In this document: positions 1 to 9,230 of the stretch, one piece after another
Layout of the letters: the number at the start of each line of letters is the position of its first letter
How positions within the stretch are numbered: the stretch's first letter is position 1
DNA from: Hypholoma sublateritium FD-334 SS-4
Lineage: Eukaryota; Basidiomycota; Agaricomycetes; Agaricales; Strophariaceae
Direction of reading: 5' to 3'
Assembly: GCA_000827495.1 (NCBI GenBank)
Contig: KN817609.1
Location: forward strand, 9,028 to 27,647
DNA length: 18,620 nt
Notes under the pieces: model-generated
Told to the model about the DNA's origin: nothing
Databases searched by the model: none
The model's input: the letters and a program-made list of their open reading frames with translations, nothing else
Translations under genes and position numbers: made by a program

Positions 1-51
1 CATCTATGTTTAACTTATATTACAACTCTAAGTTAACCTTGTCAATTGTAG

Positions 52-77
52 CCTAACCCCTACCCTAACCCCTAACC
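52..77. repeat. Degenerate telomere-like tract
   Basis: Three C-rich telomeric-type units (CCTAACCCC, TACCCTAACCCC, TAACC) occur back to back. The C-rich strand reads 5'->3' from the left edge, which is the orientation expected if the chromosome end lies to the left. The tract is short and irregular, so it is interstitial or subtelomeric rather than a terminal telomere. The flanks (1-51 and 78-410) hold no gene I can recognise. Confidence 0.6.
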
Positions 78-410
78 AGGTAACCCGGCGGCGTAAGAGA
101 AATAACCGTCGGCGGGGTTAGTGTGGGCGCGATTCTAACAGGTANACTCAAATCTACTCACCGTTTAGGTTGAATCTATCACGGTGAGGAGTTACCTATA
201 GGATTGTTTATGCTAAGCCAGTCTTCCGAAAGGAAGTGAAACGGTCACCTGTTATTGCCCGGATACGAGGCATTTATCGTGAATTAACACGTACTCTGCG
301 TCGCTTCGGCGGCCTGGGGGAGACGGGGGATCGTTTGCGGTAATATCTAGAGTCGACTGACTTTTATACCCGCACAGACGTTAATAATAGCCAATCTATT
401 AACGCTGTGA

Positions 411-427
411 GCAGTGCTCCGCANTGC
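411..427. repeat. Micro-hairpin with TCC loop (copy 1)
   Basis: A 7-bp stem (GCAGTGC paired with GCANTGC) closes on the 3-nt loop TCC. The N at 424 would have to be C for a perfect stem. It shares the GC-TCC-GC apex with the two hairpins at 521-557. Confidence 0.5.
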
Positions 428-518
428 TCTGCNATTGACAAGCTAGGTATGGTNTCNCACAGCCATGATATCGAGATTAGATCCAGCGATCGGATCTAGG
501 TAAGATCGATTGCGATCG

Positions 519-560
519 ATTCGATGCTCCGCATCGACGATTCGACGCTCCGCGTCGACG
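519..560. repeat. Tandem pair of 21-bp micro-hairpin repeats
   Basis: Two adjacent 21-bp units (519-539 and 540-560). Each contains a 7-bp stem around the loop TCC: TCGATGC/GCATCGA in the first and TCGACGC/GCGTCGA in the second. The units differ at two positions that pair with each other in the stem (T-A changed to C-G), so the fold is preserved. The surrounding 465-665 is rich in CGAT and GATC motifs and carries short GGGAAAC-type tandem repeats around 578-622. No gene is seen. Confidence 0.6.
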
Positions 561-885
561 ATTGCATNTTNGTCTTGACCGGGAAACCCCAGGGAAACCC
601 CAGGGATTCCCCCGGGAAACACCATAGACTTACCCTCGATTAAACGATCGAATCGATCGAGATGACATACCTCAATTCGTACGTTTCAATTTTCCNTATT
701 ATAATTAACCGCATCTACTTTGGGTACGGAAAAGGAACCATTACTCCTTTCGTTAACGTGTACAGCCACTGAAGAGTCTTATAAAAGACGAAAAGGCCAG
801 CTGCAGTGGACCCCCACTCAGCCTTTTGGCACAACGTTACAACTCTAACAGTAACAAGTCGCTCGCCGCTTCGCGGCTCGCTCCT

Positions 886-900
886 CCCTAACCCTAACCC
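886..900. repeat. Second telomere-like tract
   Basis: Two and a half exact CCCTAA units in the same orientation as the tract at 52-77. It sits directly before the palindrome array, just after a GCCGC-TTC-GCGGC hairpin near 864-878. This supports a subtelomeric location or an old telomere junction. The 600-880 interval has no convincing coding frame. Confidence 0.6.
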
Positions 901-902
901 GA

Positions 903-1516
903 CGTGCTCTTTTCTCATGGTAGAATATATCATCTAGCAACCTGCGCGCACCCGTGGAGATCGACGATCTCCACATTTCGAGCAAATTTCGCATAGTAGG
1001 TCCAGCGTGTTATAACAAGCATTGAGCTCTTTTCTCAGGTTAGCAAGTGTCATTTAACAACCCTCGCGCACCCGTGGAGATCGACGATCTCCATGTTTTC
1101 AAGAACTTGGCGGTAAGCCCATTTACTCAGGCTGTTTCATGCAAGGTTCACTATGTGGAGATCGTCGATCTCCTTATTTTATACTAGGGTAGCTATTTAC
1201 ATGGTGATGATTTCTGTTTGACTTTCTATGGAGATCGTCGAGCTCCATGGTGTGGGAGCAAGGCAAGCAATGGCATGAAAGTCGCAGCGTGTGTTGTTGT
1301 CCCATGGAGATCGACGATCTCCATATTTCGAGTGATCAGTATGTCTCGCGTGCTATAATGAGCGCCGAGCTCGTTTCTCAGGGTGGAAAGTGTCAGTTTG
1401 CGACGTTCGCGCAGCCATGGAGATCGTCGATCTCCACATTTCGAATGATTGGTTACACCATTTCAAGACCCGCGATAGTCATTGGGCGCGTCCCTTGTGG
1501 AGATCGTCGATCTCCA
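903..1516. repeat. Subtelomeric tandem array with seven 19-bp palindromes
   Basis: The palindrome TGGAGATCGWCGATCTCCA occurs at 955-973, 1075-1093, 1156-1174, 1229-1247, 1305-1323, 1418-1436 and 1498-1516. The central base is A in copies 1, 2 and 5 and T in the others. Copies 3 and 4 have one or two changes. Intervals are 120, 81, 73, 76, 113 and 80 bp. The DNA between copies is also related: a CTCTTTTCTCA-like box, a CGCGCACCC or CGCGCAGCC stretch just before the palindrome, and ACATTTCGA just after it recur in several units. The array is therefore a degenerate tandem repeat, not isolated palindromes. A 101-codon plus-strand frame crosses it but only reads through repeats, so I do not call it a gene. 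Confidence 0.8.
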
Positions 1517-1647
1517 TTTCCTTATGTGCGGAAACAGAGCGTCCCACCTTGATAATCGCGTATGGATAATTTACGCAGGTAAAAGGTGAGAATGGGCCAC
1601 ATGTATAAAGGTGCTCGGTGTACCCATATGTATTTACTCGAGTTAGA

Positions 1648-3294
1648 TTACACATTTGCGACTAGTTCTTGAAGGGTAGGGAGCATGGCCAACCCCCTCG
1701 TCCACCCCCCTGCGCGCTCCGCGAGAATACGTCGATATGCCGCGGGAGCCCTCTGTAGCTGGATGTCTGTCTTGAATTGGTTGTCGACCCACCGGAATAG
1801 TCCCCCAGCGCTATATTGAGTAAACGATGCGCGCCTTTCACCGCTCTGGATCGGGACGTTGGAGTGGCTCAACGTGGCCGACGGTATGAAGATAGTCGAT
1901 CCTGCAGGGAATTCAATTATGAGCTTGGCGTCCCAAAGAATGAGATGGCCGCCCTTCTTGTGGTCGAATTTTCCCAACGCCGTGATCGCACACATTCCGT
2001 ATGCAAGATTCTTCATATCACGGTGGACGAACGTGCAGACGGCGGGCCCAAGGTTCACCGTGGCGGCGGCGAAGGCACTACCTGGAAAGTAGCGTTTGGC
2101 GCCGGTCTTGTTCTCAACCTTACGTAGAGCGCCGTGGTAGTGCGCGTGCAGTTTCGGGGCCCAGCTCGCGAATACAGCTACGAACGGTGATAGATTAGCG
2201 CGGCTCTTCATCGTGCGGGGCGTCGTCTTACAATCCGTGAAACCCGCGATTCGCTGGAAGGCCTCGCTGCTTCGTACTTCGTCCACGAATCGGCCGTGCG
2301 TTCCGTGTCTGAGAGGCCTCGCGTAGGACTGTCCATTTCCTATGGAGATACCGAAGCTCACACTTGCGTAGTCGCCGCGTCGATGGTGAAGCTCGTTGTC
2401 CGCAAACTCCTCGTTCTCTGCAAGGCGTTCAACGAGAACATGGGCGTCATCGGTAAGCTTCTGGTACATTTCGGTCTGCATGCCGGGCGTTCTCAATCCA
2501 AACAACTGGCCAGTCACGTCGACGAATGGGACGGGCTCGCTAAGGATGGTTAGCACCCATGTAATCCTAAACTGAAATATATGCTTACTTCGCGTCGTAC
2601 GGTAGATACTGGAAGGCAGGGTCGCGTTGGAGCTCGTCCAGCGTATAGACCCTCTCCCGATCGATTGGGGTGGGGTCGAGCGTCTTGCCGCAATAAGCGC
2701 CGGATGCAGGTATACTCTTCACGTCGAGGGTGGAAGTGACCGCGTCAGCAAGCTGGACGTGTTCCAAAACCATTCGGTCGGTAGAGATGTGGCCGTGTGA
2801 TTCCACTGCACTCCGGCGCTTGAGACAGCGTTTACGATTTCGGTGACTCTGCTTGTGCCCTGCGCTGGGCTCGGTGGTGCCATCTGGATGTCGGCGCTTG
2901 CCCAGGCGAGAGAGGTTTTCATCACAGGATGCGTCGTCCGACCCGTATCCGTGCTCCTCCTCAGGTTTGCCAGTGCGAAGGTATGCTTCCAAGTCTTCCA
3001 CACGGCTGCGAATGCATTCTTCGAATTTGATGTTGCTTTTGACCTGTCAAATGATTAGCTCATACACGAAAGGCAACAGTCTTCCTGGTACACCGTGCGC
3101 GTCGCAAACTAGGTCCTGGCGAGGACCATGGAATGTGACAGGCACGGGTAGCAGACGTACTTCGCTCGCTCGCCGACTGTCTGTGCTGCAAGTTAGGTCC
3201 CTGAGGGAACCGTGAAATGCAGCGAACAAGACGCCAGAAAAAAAATCCGTCGACGAGGCGCACCCAGAATGTATGTTACGATAAAGCTTACCAT
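1648..3294 (-). CDS. TET/JBP-like 2-oxoglutarate/Fe(II) dioxygenase
   Basis: Likely nuclear dioxygenase of the fungal TET/JBP superfamily, which oxidises 5-methylcytosine or thymine in DNA using Fe(II) and 2-oxoglutarate. In a 449-aa model the catalytic core is near the C-terminus. It has HRD (iron ligands H325 and D327), then GGHLILWD and an IEFPAGSTIFIPSATLSH stretch containing the distal histidine H378, then GERRASFTQ, whose R389 should hold 2-oxoglutarate, and GGLFRW. Residues 49-78 are rich in K and R, like a nuclear localisation signal. The last two exons (3043-2589 and 2539-1648) are well supported: a 49-nt intron 2588-2540 (GTAAGC donor, CTAAC branch, TTAG acceptor) keeps the frame. 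The 5' end is uncertain: no ATG exists in the 3043-2589 frame, and the best start is an ATG at 3294-3292 directly followed by a GTAAGC donor, giving an unusually long 248-nt first intron that may hide a small exon. It runs in the same direction as the next gene upstream. The fold assignment is strong; the substrate is inferred. Confidence 0.85.
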
Positions 3295-3774
3295 TATATT
3301 GGCGGCTATCGCGAAGTACCGGAACGTTGCTGGGGGGGTTTGAGGAACGAGACGGAGAGCCGCCGATGAGGATAACTTAAAGATGGCAGGCAGTTGTGCC
3401 TTGCGGTAAACGCGGGACACGTCGATCGCCCTGCGATAAACGTGGGACGGGTTGGTGAGGAGGGGCGTTAAGCGAGAAATCGCTAAAACGCGTGAGTGGT
3501 GGCGATGGTGGTGGCGGAGGAGTGGATCACGACGCGTCAATTCTGAAAATAAACAAACACACAAACATACACCTACCAAACCAAACAGCCGTCGCGTCTG
3601 CACGCGCTCAAGTCTCAGTTCGCTCAACGAAATAAAGAGGGAGGCAAAAAAATTATATTGATGGGGGGGGGGAGGGATACGACGAGATATATACACGAAC
3701 AAAAAATCCCAGAAGACGACCCCCGCGAACTCCGTTATTCCAATGCGCACAAGAAATCGGTATGCGGCCACGCG
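3295..3774. other. Intergenic region between dioxygenase and 973-aa gene
   Basis: 480 bp without a supported gene. It contains two copies of the dispersed CGATAAACGCG-like repeat (about 3397-3420 and 3428-3450), a G-run near 3663-3675, an A-rich AAACACACAAACATACACC stretch, and CGACGAGATATATAC. It should hold the promoter of the dioxygenase gene and the 3' end of its upstream neighbour. A 192-codon minus-strand frame covers the area, but it has no ATG at its start and a low-complexity composition, so it is treated as non-coding. Confidence 0.5.
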
Positions 3775-6700
3775 CTACATCAATGTCCCTTCCAAGTCGT
3801 ACTTTAGCTTTGGAAATGAGGCGAACATAAACGAACTTACAGGGCGAGTATTTCGAAGGTAATCCTGAAGATACCCCGACTGATAATGCTCGCTACATTC
3901 ATCGATGGCACCCGTGACCGCATTCTGCTTGCGCAATTTGGCTTTCCAAGCCGTAGCACCAAAGACAGTGTCGGCCACGTTTTGTGCACGCTTGGCAAGC
4001 CATTTCTGGTAGAAATCCTCGGCGAGCTCCGTCCATTCCGTTCGTAAGAAGCAGCGGGATGCATCCCATGTGCTGACTTGAGGCCACCAAGAAAAATGCA
4101 TACGTGTTCCATCGCCGCGCTGGCCGCCTGCCTTCAAAGACGCGCCCTCGGATGGTACGTAGTACACACCGCAGATGATGTCCAAATCATCCCGTGTGAG
4201 CCGGTCGTCAAACAGAAGGAAGCGGCCGTGTTGGCCGATCGTAATGGAATCGAGTGAAGGGCCGTCGAGAACCGTGTCCACGTCCAAAACATCGCGCGCA
4301 ATTCGAGCAACTAAGCCGCCGTGCATAAGCGCGGCGCGGCCCCGTGGACCTCTGAGTAAATCTTCTCGGCGTCGCAGGTATTCGTTGTAGTCGGTGATAG
4401 TGGGCTTAAAGGTAGCAGGGCGGGTTCCTAAACCGCGGATGGGTAAGGCCGGCGCGGCCACGTAGCGCCGCTCGACCACTGAGACAGTGCTGAAACGTGT
4501 CCCTTGCCGTGTGAGCTCACGAGCAACGACGGCCATGGATTGCCAGCCACGACGGAAGATTTGGAGGACGGTGGAAGCGTCCACCACCGCTATCGCCCAC
4601 GAGCACTGATCGACGTACCCAGGTGGATGGACCAGGAAGAGTGGGTCTTGGGTAGCTGAGGCAAGTGTGACCCGCAGCGGACCGTCGTGTAGCCGAATCC
4701 CGTTTGAAGCGCCATGGTCAAACGAGCCAGGGAGATCACTGAACGTATATGCTGATGCCTTGGAGAGGGTCCTCACCATTTGAACGAGCGACTCCCCGAC
4801 GTCAGGACCGGGAGGCATGCTCTCCGCCTTGAACGAGATGGCCATCATAGCCTTGGAAGGGGTGACGGCCTTGCCCTGCGGGATGGATGTCCTCCAATTC
4901 GAACCAGAAAAAATATCGCATCCCAGGCGATACTTGACAAAGTCAGTGAAAATGACGACCTCTACGCGAGGTTCGCCGAGGGATGCAACATCCTCCGTCA
5001 TAGAGGTATCTCCGCCTTGACGTCCGCTGTCGCCGCCTGCTCTTTGAGCCCGCTCGGAGCTTTGTTCAGGAATCGGGACTAGCGGTAATCTTGCCGGTAC
5101 GTCGCCTGTCTCGTCTTCGTCGGCACTGAGGTCATCGCTGTCTGATTCAGCCTCTTTGGGGTGTTCCTCCGAATAGGGAGGATATTGTGGACATAGATCC
5201 CACTCGTTCAAATGACCCGTGTACCGTCGCTGGTTCGCGGTGACGTTCCTGAACTCGACTTCGAACTGCTTTGAAAACACCTGTTGGCGCGTGTAGCGCC
5301 CGTCTGCCTGCTCTACCCACATGTACATAGTCGATTTGTTACTAAACATCTTCGTTTTCGCTACGTGCGCCTCTCGCTGTTCCCGGCGCTGCCTCTCAGT
5401 TGGTGTCTCAATGGCGAGACGCGCCTCCCGCTTCCTTGCCCGTTCGGCGAAAAATTCGTCCAAGGCGGTCACGGCAAGTTCGCGTGAATTTGGACCGTGA
5501 TTTTCGACGGGAGCTGAGGCCTCCATTTGAGGCTGCGGGGCGGTGTCGTGTGAGGCGTCAGTGGTGTCGTCCATGGCCAGATCATGGTGATACTGAGATG
5601 CACCGTCCATGTTGGGGGAGGAGCTGCGCGGGATGGCCCAGAATGAAGCATTTGGGTCAGGGGGTGGATAGAGCGGAGCACCCTGGTTCATTGCAAATGG
5701 GTCGTAACGATAAGTGGGCAAGACAACGGAGGTAGTTGCCAGCGAACGTAGGCGCGCACGGTTGACAATGTGTTCCGGCGGCCAATACATCAGAGCTTTC
5801 CGGTCCAAGGGAGGGTGCTCTTTCTTTTTGGGTCCCCACAACAACCACACCGGTACACCAGCTTGAACGAACTTCTCGATGTAAGGGAGCCAGCGCGTGG
5901 TATACGGGTTGATGAACCCTCCAATGCGATAATTCGGCGCGAAGTTTGAGACGTAAGATATTGCGAGAAGATCGAACCATGAGGCTCCCGGCTGGAGGGT
6001 GCTACGCATCCGGACGTCGTTATACACGTAACATAAGTCCCCTTCATTGGACATATGGAGCGCAAGTGCAAAAGATACGAAGGCTGCAAGAAACCGGAAG
6101 GCTTTGATGGATCGAGAGGCAGAGGCGACGGCAAACCTCTCCTTTGAGTGAAAAATGCGGTACCCGCAATCCTCGGGAAGGCGAGGCCATGTCAACTTGG
6201 GAATCGTTCCCGGAAGCATCTTCAATAGCGTATGCGCGACATCTACTAGCCCTTTCTCTAGGCGCTCCCAGGAACCGATGGTATTCGGATTCAAACTGTA
6301 ATAATCCTGACTTTTCACAATCCTCTCACGCAGGCGTTCCTCGGTAACGTTGAGGCGTCCGAAAAGATCACCAGAGTTGTCGGCATGGGTAGGGCAAAAC
6401 ATGAGGTATATGAACTCGTCGTCGAGCAAGCTGGGCGCAGTGTACGCTGTAGCCTTTCCTTCGTCATCGCAGCGGTAATGAGAAGCGGCCGCCCGAGGAA
6501 CGTAATTCACGTTGGGCGAAACAACGAGACCCGCCTGAGGATGCCATAGAACCCACGGGTCTTGCGGATGTCGGTCATTTCTGGAACACAAATAAGCGCT
6601 TAGATTAAGCAGAACCTATCGACTTAAGGGAATACGTACGCAACCTGATCTTCCGACGTTGTTGACGACGTCAACGGGAGGACCGAGGAGTCTGAGCCTC

Positions 6701-6807
6701 TGGGCCTGGTCAAGTAGTCAGAGACAAAAGGAGTTCCAAAAAAAGGACAAGACGTACCCGGAAGAGACAGGAACAAGACCAACCAGAGAAAGGGACATAT
6801 CGGACAT
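3775..6807 (-). CDS. Large uncharacterised protein, ~973 aa, three exons
   Basis: Function not recognised. Hand model: exon 1 is 6807-6758 (starts MSDMSLSL, the first ATG in an open frame), exon 2 is 6705-6640, exon 3 is 6580-3775. Introns of 52 nt (GTACGT..CCAG) and 59 nt (GTACGT..TCCAG) restore the frame exactly, and each model junction falls just before the long open frame, which itself lacks an ATG at its start. A hydrophobic aromatic-rich core at about residues 239-288 (SWFDLLAISYVSNFAP, then VPVWLLWG) looks globular. Residues about 415-450 form a highly charged K/R/E helix (ERARKREARLA), and about 515-531 are acidic (DSDDLSADEDE). No signal peptide is visible. A GTAAGT inside the last 70 nt (3840-3835) could splice and alter the C-terminus. 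From memory it resembles large lineage-expanded Agaricomycete proteins; this needs a search. Confidence 0.75.
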
Positions 6808-7024
6808 TCGAGACCGGCGGCAGTGGAATTGAGATCTTGAGTACGCTGCGCGGGACACACAAAGCAAGCAAGGCGGGACAGAGCAAGAGATGCGGACATT
6901 GATGAGTATCCTTTGACGTGTACGGACAGCCCACGCACCAGAAAATGAACAGCAAGATAGAAAGAAGTACTGAGGCCTTGAGTTTTGAGGAAGCGACCGA
7001 AATACGAAGAGGTCGAGGGCTCGA

Positions 7025-7579
7025 GACGCTACACGATAAACGCGGAACACAGCGATTGAGATCTTGCGGCGCCAAGTGCTATAACGCCTTGAGTGTTGAG
7101 GCCTTGAGGAGGCGCCGGCAACGCAAAGAAGTGAAGCGCGATACGCCACGCGATAGACGCGTAACGCAACGATTGAGCTGATCTGGTAGCGCCCGGCGGT
7201 ATACGCACAACGCAATGATCGCGATGAAGAAGTTAATGGAAGTTAGAACTTTGAAGTCGCGCCTTTGTTTGCCAGCTCGTGTCGCGTAAACAACAATGCA
7301 CAACAGCAAATAACGCTCGCAGCCTATCGGCGCTTCTTCGTCGCGCCCTTGTGTGTTGGTGCTGTGCGTATACCGCTTAGCACCTTCCAGCTCAGATGTG
7401 TTGCGCGTTAATCGCGTAGCGCAATCTCACGTATAATTTCGTGACTATCTCTGCTGGCCACTGCCTGCCGTTCGCTTTGAATTGTGTTGCGTGTATATCT
7501 CGTAGCACTCTCAGGCTTCAGCGTCCCGCGTTGGTACGGCGCCTGCGGTCTTGCGCTGCATGTATAGCGCGTAACGCCC
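7025..7579. repeat. Inverted cluster of degenerate ~25-30 bp repeats
   Basis: Unit consensus is roughly GCTACGCGATAAACGCGCAA. Forward copies occur at about 7025-7060, 7143-7177 and 7189-7221. Several share the extension ACGATTGAG. Reverse-complement copies occur at about 7358-7383, 7397-7424, 7483-7510 and 7550-7579. The switch of orientation lies near 7.25-7.35 kb, so the cluster forms a loose inverted arrangement. In one minus-strand frame the units translate to a VYRxA-like string, which explains several spurious open frames here. Copies are 60-80 percent alike by eye. Confidence 0.55.
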
Positions 7580-8380
7580 TCAAAATCTTCTTCGCATATC
7601 CGTCGCTGTCTCTTCTAAATGTCAAATACCCCACACATCCATCTCATCGCTCTAGTTCCAGTGTCCGCCCAGTGAGTTGCGTTTTCTTTTCGTGCTCGCT
7701 TCTGACTGCTTTGACAGACCACCAGCTTTAACCGCCTCTATCGTAAGCGCCCGCGGAGGATCTGGAAGCAACGTACATGTTCCGGTACGTCGTTGTATTT
7801 ATGTTTGACCCTTCCGTCGCGTTGCTTTCATATTAATGTGATCGCCCGATTACCGTAGGCTCTCCTCCACCCCACCTCCACCTGAACGCGTTCCGCGGTC
7901 TACAGCGTGTCTTACCTGCTCACACACGGCCCACGCTCGCCGTAACGCGTACGTTCAACTTTCGTACTCCATTCCAAGCAGCGCCGAGGAAAACTGTCCG
8001 CATTCTGGACGTCGTCCTCCAGGCAACGTCCTCACCGCTCCTGAAGACATAATGTCGCCCCTCAATATTGGACGGAGCTTCCCGCTCTGAACTCGCCACC
8101 CACCTTGGTAAGCGCGAACATCTGCACCAACTTGATAATGACGACGGTGTCAACCAAGGAGGTCATTTCCGGTAGGTAGACAACGGCTGCTTCATGAACG
8201 ATATACAGCTGAAGAAACCCCCGGCATATAAAGTAGTGCTCAAGCTTCGAAAATAGCGGTGGGGGAAGAGCCTCGCCGGGCTTCCGACCTTATATCTGAT
8301 AGTCGGGGATTCATATTGTATTTGGTAGGTAGACATGAATATATATGCTATGTCTACGACCATACCTGATCGCTGAAATC

Positions 8381-8947
8381 ATGGAGATCGACGATCTCCA
8401 TGGGATACATTCCACTCCACCGCAAATGCCCGCCGACGACGCCGGCTTTCTAGCTGCTCTCCGCAATCGACAGATATTTGTATCTGATACAGTGGAGATC
8501 GACGATCTCTATCGTTGCAGAGACGCGAAATGACTACTACGATGCCCGGCGCCGGCGTATCTACAATTTGAATAAACCTCCACGACAGCCATGCACATGT
8601 ATGGAATGCGCAACTTATTAATTGAGAGATCGACAACCTCTGCACTATCCTTTGAGTACGCCCCGTACAAAGTTACAGCAAGGAGCAGACGCCCTACGGT
8701 CTCCTGCGCGGTACTAATGTAAAAATCCAACTACGCAGTACGCTAGCGGTCTGAGGCCATGTCGAGTGTGCTACACGATAAACGCGCAGCGCAAGGGAGA
8801 TAATACGCCAAGTCGTTAACGTGTACGATAATGTTAGGCGAACAGAACATACCAATTAAAAACGGGTGAATGGAAGCCAGAAGTCGGCGCAGTCCCCGGC
8901 ACAGGAGATGCACATGTATGGCATCCCGTGGCGATCGACGATCTCCA
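8381..8947. repeat. Second cluster of the 19-bp GATCGWCGATC palindrome
   Basis: A perfect copy with extra A/T symmetry lies at 8381-8401. Slightly changed copies are at 8493-8511 (last C to T) and 8929-8947 (one A to C), and a decayed copy is at 8623-8641. They match the array at 0.95-1.52 kb, about 7 kb away. Two of them (8623, 8929) lie 22-32 bp after the shared 14-mer ATGCACATGTATGG (8591-8604 and 8907-8920), which shows that a longer unit was duplicated. Confidence 0.7.
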
Positions 8948-9105
8948 TGCTAGTACGAAGGATGGGTTCGCTGTGCGATAGATGCGCAACGCACGGATAT
9001 TCTCTACCAGATAAACAAGTAGCGCAAGGGCGAATGTACTTAGATAAATGGTCAAACCCAGTGGGCGTAAATTCCATCCCATAAGCGATATACGCGGAGC
9101 GCCCA
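8768..9105 (+). repeat. Forward copies of the CGATAAACGCG-type repeat
   Basis: Three or four forward copies lie at about 8768-8795, 8969-8995, a weak one at 9005-9030, and 9082-9105. All read like the forward copies at 7.0-7.2 kb (CTACACGATAAACGCGCAGC, GTGCGATAGATGCGCAACGC). They are interleaved with the GATC palindromes, so the two repeat families share the same territory. Confidence 0.5.
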
Positions 9106-9230
9106 AGAGAAGGTGAACCGGAAGAGGTGATGGGGAGGATACTACGTTATGCCGATAAGTATCAAAAGGCAGAAGATCCAGAACCCCTTATATTGACACG
9201 AACACGAGAATATACATTTCATCTAACTAC

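Larger units (their letters stand above)
6808..9230. other. Gene-poor, repeat-bearing intergenic region
   Basis: 2.4 kb without a supported gene. It holds clusters of a degenerate ~25-30 bp repeat at about 7025-7579 and 8768-9105, and palindrome copies at 8381-8947, described separately. The 7600-8170 part is C-rich and has an open plus-strand frame from about 7845 to 8083 that lacks an ATG near its start and splice signals I can trust. It could be a decayed exon but is not called. The rightmost ~125 bp should include the 3' end of the 929-aa gene. Confidence 0.5.

Noticed and set aside
955..1516. Regularly spaced palindromes resembling a CRISPR array
   Set aside because: The spacing varies (73-120 bp), the intervals are related to one another rather than unique, and the genes around are intron-containing eukaryotic ones with no cas gene.
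1816..2198. Several plus-strand frames over the dioxygenase
   Set aside because: They are antisense shadows of the conserved catalytic exon; the minus strand encodes the recognisable family motifs.
3193..3771. 192-codon minus-strand open frame
   Set aside because: Its start is not an ATG, the translation is low-complexity (runs from poly-C and repeat units), and it lies between two well-supported genes. It is probably leader or untranslated sequence.
3774..3840. Possible extra intron at the 3' end of the 973-aa gene (GTAAGT at 3840-3835)
   Set aside because: No good YAG acceptor with a suitable branch site before the stop codon; the alternative ending at 3776-3775 would open a low-complexity tail. 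The unspliced end was kept.
6718..7215. 165-codon minus-strand frame upstream of the 973-aa gene
   Set aside because: Only its last ~17 codons (from the ATG at 6807) belong to exon 1 of that gene. The upstream part has no ATG and consists of translated CGATAAACGCG-type repeats.
7845..8083. Plus-strand open stretch with protein-like composition (SSAEENCPHSGRRPPGN)
   Set aside because: There is no ATG near its start, no convincing splice sites, and no recognisable domain. It may be a decayed exon but cannot be supported.
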